The translations under genes and the position numbers were made by a program. A DNA stretch of 16,145 nt from CAIWAH01 sp043755815 (GTDB taxonomy: Bacteria; Verrucomicrobiota; Verrucomicrobiia; Limisphaerales; UBA9464). The stretch lies in contig JAYUSF010000188.1 in the NCBI GenBank assembly GCA_043755815.1, positions 1 to 16,145 on the forward strand, read 5' to 3'. Shown piece after piece: positions 15,184-16,145 of this stretch. The notes under the pieces were generated by a model. That model worked only from the letters and a program-made list of their open reading frames with translations, was not told the DNA's origin and made no database searches. How positions within the stretch are numbered: position 1 is the stretch's first letter; every line of letters starts with the position of its first letter.

Positions 15184-16065
15184 TCAAGGCGAGGATGGGA
15201 CCCTTATCGTTGGGCAACCCGGCCTTGCCATTGTTGCGGCCAAAGTGACCGGTAAGCCTCGGACCGCCCAGTGACCAAATCCCATCAACTTCAGAAACGT
15301 CCCCATCAACGTCCGGTGGTCAAGCCAGACGGTCGGTTCGCCGACTTGGCCCCGATAGCGCCGAGCATGGGCGACAAACGGGGATGTCTCCTGAAGCAAC
15401 CGGCGGAACCATGCAAAGCGGCCCGGCCAGCGATTTTCCGGCAACAGCAGCACCCAGGGCTTTCCGCCGATGGCGTGCAAAACCAAGGGCACGGGACGAA
15501 AAATTCCGCCCACCCGTTCGCCCAGGGTAAAACCAAGCGCCCCACCGGTATGCAGGACTTCGTGCCCGTGCCGGAGCATCAGCAGCGGCACGGTAGCGAA
15601 CTCCGCAGAGCCTACCAGCGCGGCGAGAACGTCTTGGTCGCTCCACAGGTGGGGCGGTTTGGCTTCCATCGGCTGCGCCGCCACGGAGGTGTAGCGGGGA
15701 TCGGCGAGCAATTGGTGCCACCGTCGCAAGAGCGATTCGTGGGCTTGGGTCACCCGGATGACACAGCTGTTGAGCGAATCTTCCAGCGCCCGGCCCACCG
15801 GCAATTCCCAACCCCGGGTCCGGATCTCGGTGCCACGGGCCGGCTGATTCACGGGCTCCTGGGTTAAGACGAGTGTCTCCAGGCCGCCCGAAGCGAGCCG
15901 TGCCCGGAGGTCGCCGGTGAGCATCAGGTCCGAGTCTAACCAGACGAGCTGAGTTTCGGCATCCGCCGTCGGGAGCAAGCGCAGCAACGCGTGCGGCTTG
16001 CAGTTCCAACTGTTGGCTCCTTCCAGCGGCGTGCTGATCAGTTCGACCTGCGGAAAACGCTGCAA
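15184..16065 (-). CDS. GT8-like glycosyltransferase
   Basis: A retaining GT-A type sugar transferase by motif. Residues 38-52 carry the metal/nucleotide-sugar DxD (TQLVWLDSDLMLTGD, Asp 44 and Asp 46). WSDQDVLAAL (141-150) matches the conserved DQD block, and HAIGGKPW (197-204) fits the HxxGxxKPW signature of GT8. Donor and acceptor are unknown. The neighbouring methyltransferase suggests polysaccharide or glycolipid synthesis. The start is uncertain: the frame opens with a TTG at 16065, close to the conserved core, while another frame opens at TTG 16084 with MTTLIGVAAF, so an indel near the start is possible. The C-terminal 20 residues are poor in G/C at third positions compared with the next frame, so the end may also be shifted. 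Confidence 0.65.
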   Translation of the reverse strand: MQRFPQVELISTPLEGANSWNCKPHALLRLLPTADAETQLVWLDSDLMLTGDLRARLASGGLETLVLTQEPVNQPARGTEIRTRGWELPVGRALEDSLNSCVIRVTQAHESLLRRWHQLLADPRYTSVAAQPMEAKPPHLWSDQDVLAALVGSAEFATVPLLMLRHGHEVLHTGGALGFTLGERVGGIFRPVPLVLHAIGGKPWVLLLPENRWPGRFAWFRRLLQETSPFVAHARRYRGQVGEPTVWLDHRTLMGTFLKLMGFGHWAVRGLPVTLAATMARPGCPTIRVPSSP

Positions 16066-16104
16066 CCCCGATGAGGGTTGTCAATACGCCGCGGGGTGCG
16101 GGCG

Positions 16105-16145
16105 TCAGTTTTTTCCGTGAAGTTCGCTGAGGTGGGTCCCGCGCA
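16105..16145 (-). CDS. Possible 3' end of a gene running off the window edge
   Basis: On the minus strand a frame entering from the edge reads RGTHLSELHGKN and stops at TGA (16107-16105), 20-40 bp before the glycosyltransferase start. The spacing and direction suit an upstream operon member. Only 12 residues are visible, so nothing can be said about function. Confidence 0.25.
   Translation of the reverse strand, partial: RGTHLSELHGKN

Noticed and set aside
1..16145. CRISPR arrays, tRNA or rRNA genes, IS elements
   Set aside because: No spaced direct repeats, no cloverleaf or rRNA-like sequence and no transposase or integrase motif was seen on either strand.

Overview
The window reads as chromosomal DNA of a high-GC bacterium, most likely a Verrucomicrobiota member of the Limisphaerales/Pedosphaera type. 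This is an inference from gene content: an ECF sigma factor paired with a zinc-ribbon Ser/Thr kinase, a secreted S1 sulfatase, a DUF1080-type domain joined to a metallopeptidase, a two-gene 2-oxoacid:ferredoxin oxidoreductase, and inverted heptamer repeats inside a kinase gene. No marker gene confirms the taxonomy, no rRNA or tRNA gene was seen, and all protein families were recognised by eye.

Left part (1-4966, all genes on the minus strand) is rearranged. In transcription order it holds a 5' stub of prfC (release factor 3), an AlbA_2/GHKL ATPase gene, a second prfC copy that has its 5' end but stops after the GTPase domain, an ECF sigma factor gene and a Ser/Thr kinase gene. The kinase loses its C-terminus at a long inverted array of 7-bp repeats. 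The two prfC 5' ends flank the AlbA_2 gene in direct orientation. They differ in the hand alignment by ten substitutions and one indel over about 133 bp, and nine of the ten are synonymous (the tenth turns ATG into GTG). This is the geometry left when an element integrates in the 5' end of prfC and brings its own replacement 5' end, as SXT/R391 ICEs do. No integrase is present here.

Middle part (5189-8788, plus strand) encodes two exported hydrolases, probably co-transcribed: an M20 amidohydrolase and a sulfatase fused to an alpha/beta hydrolase. They face a convergent block, with a strong GC hairpin and T-tract (8806-8841) between them that suits termination of the minus-strand transcript.

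Right part (8861-16145, minus strand) contains korB and korA, a secreted DUF1080-M28 peptidase fusion, an FkbM-like methyltransferase, a short frame-disrupted gene, a GT8-like glycosyltransferase and possibly the tail of one more gene at the edge. The glycosyltransferase/methyltransferase end looks like the edge of a surface-polysaccharide locus.
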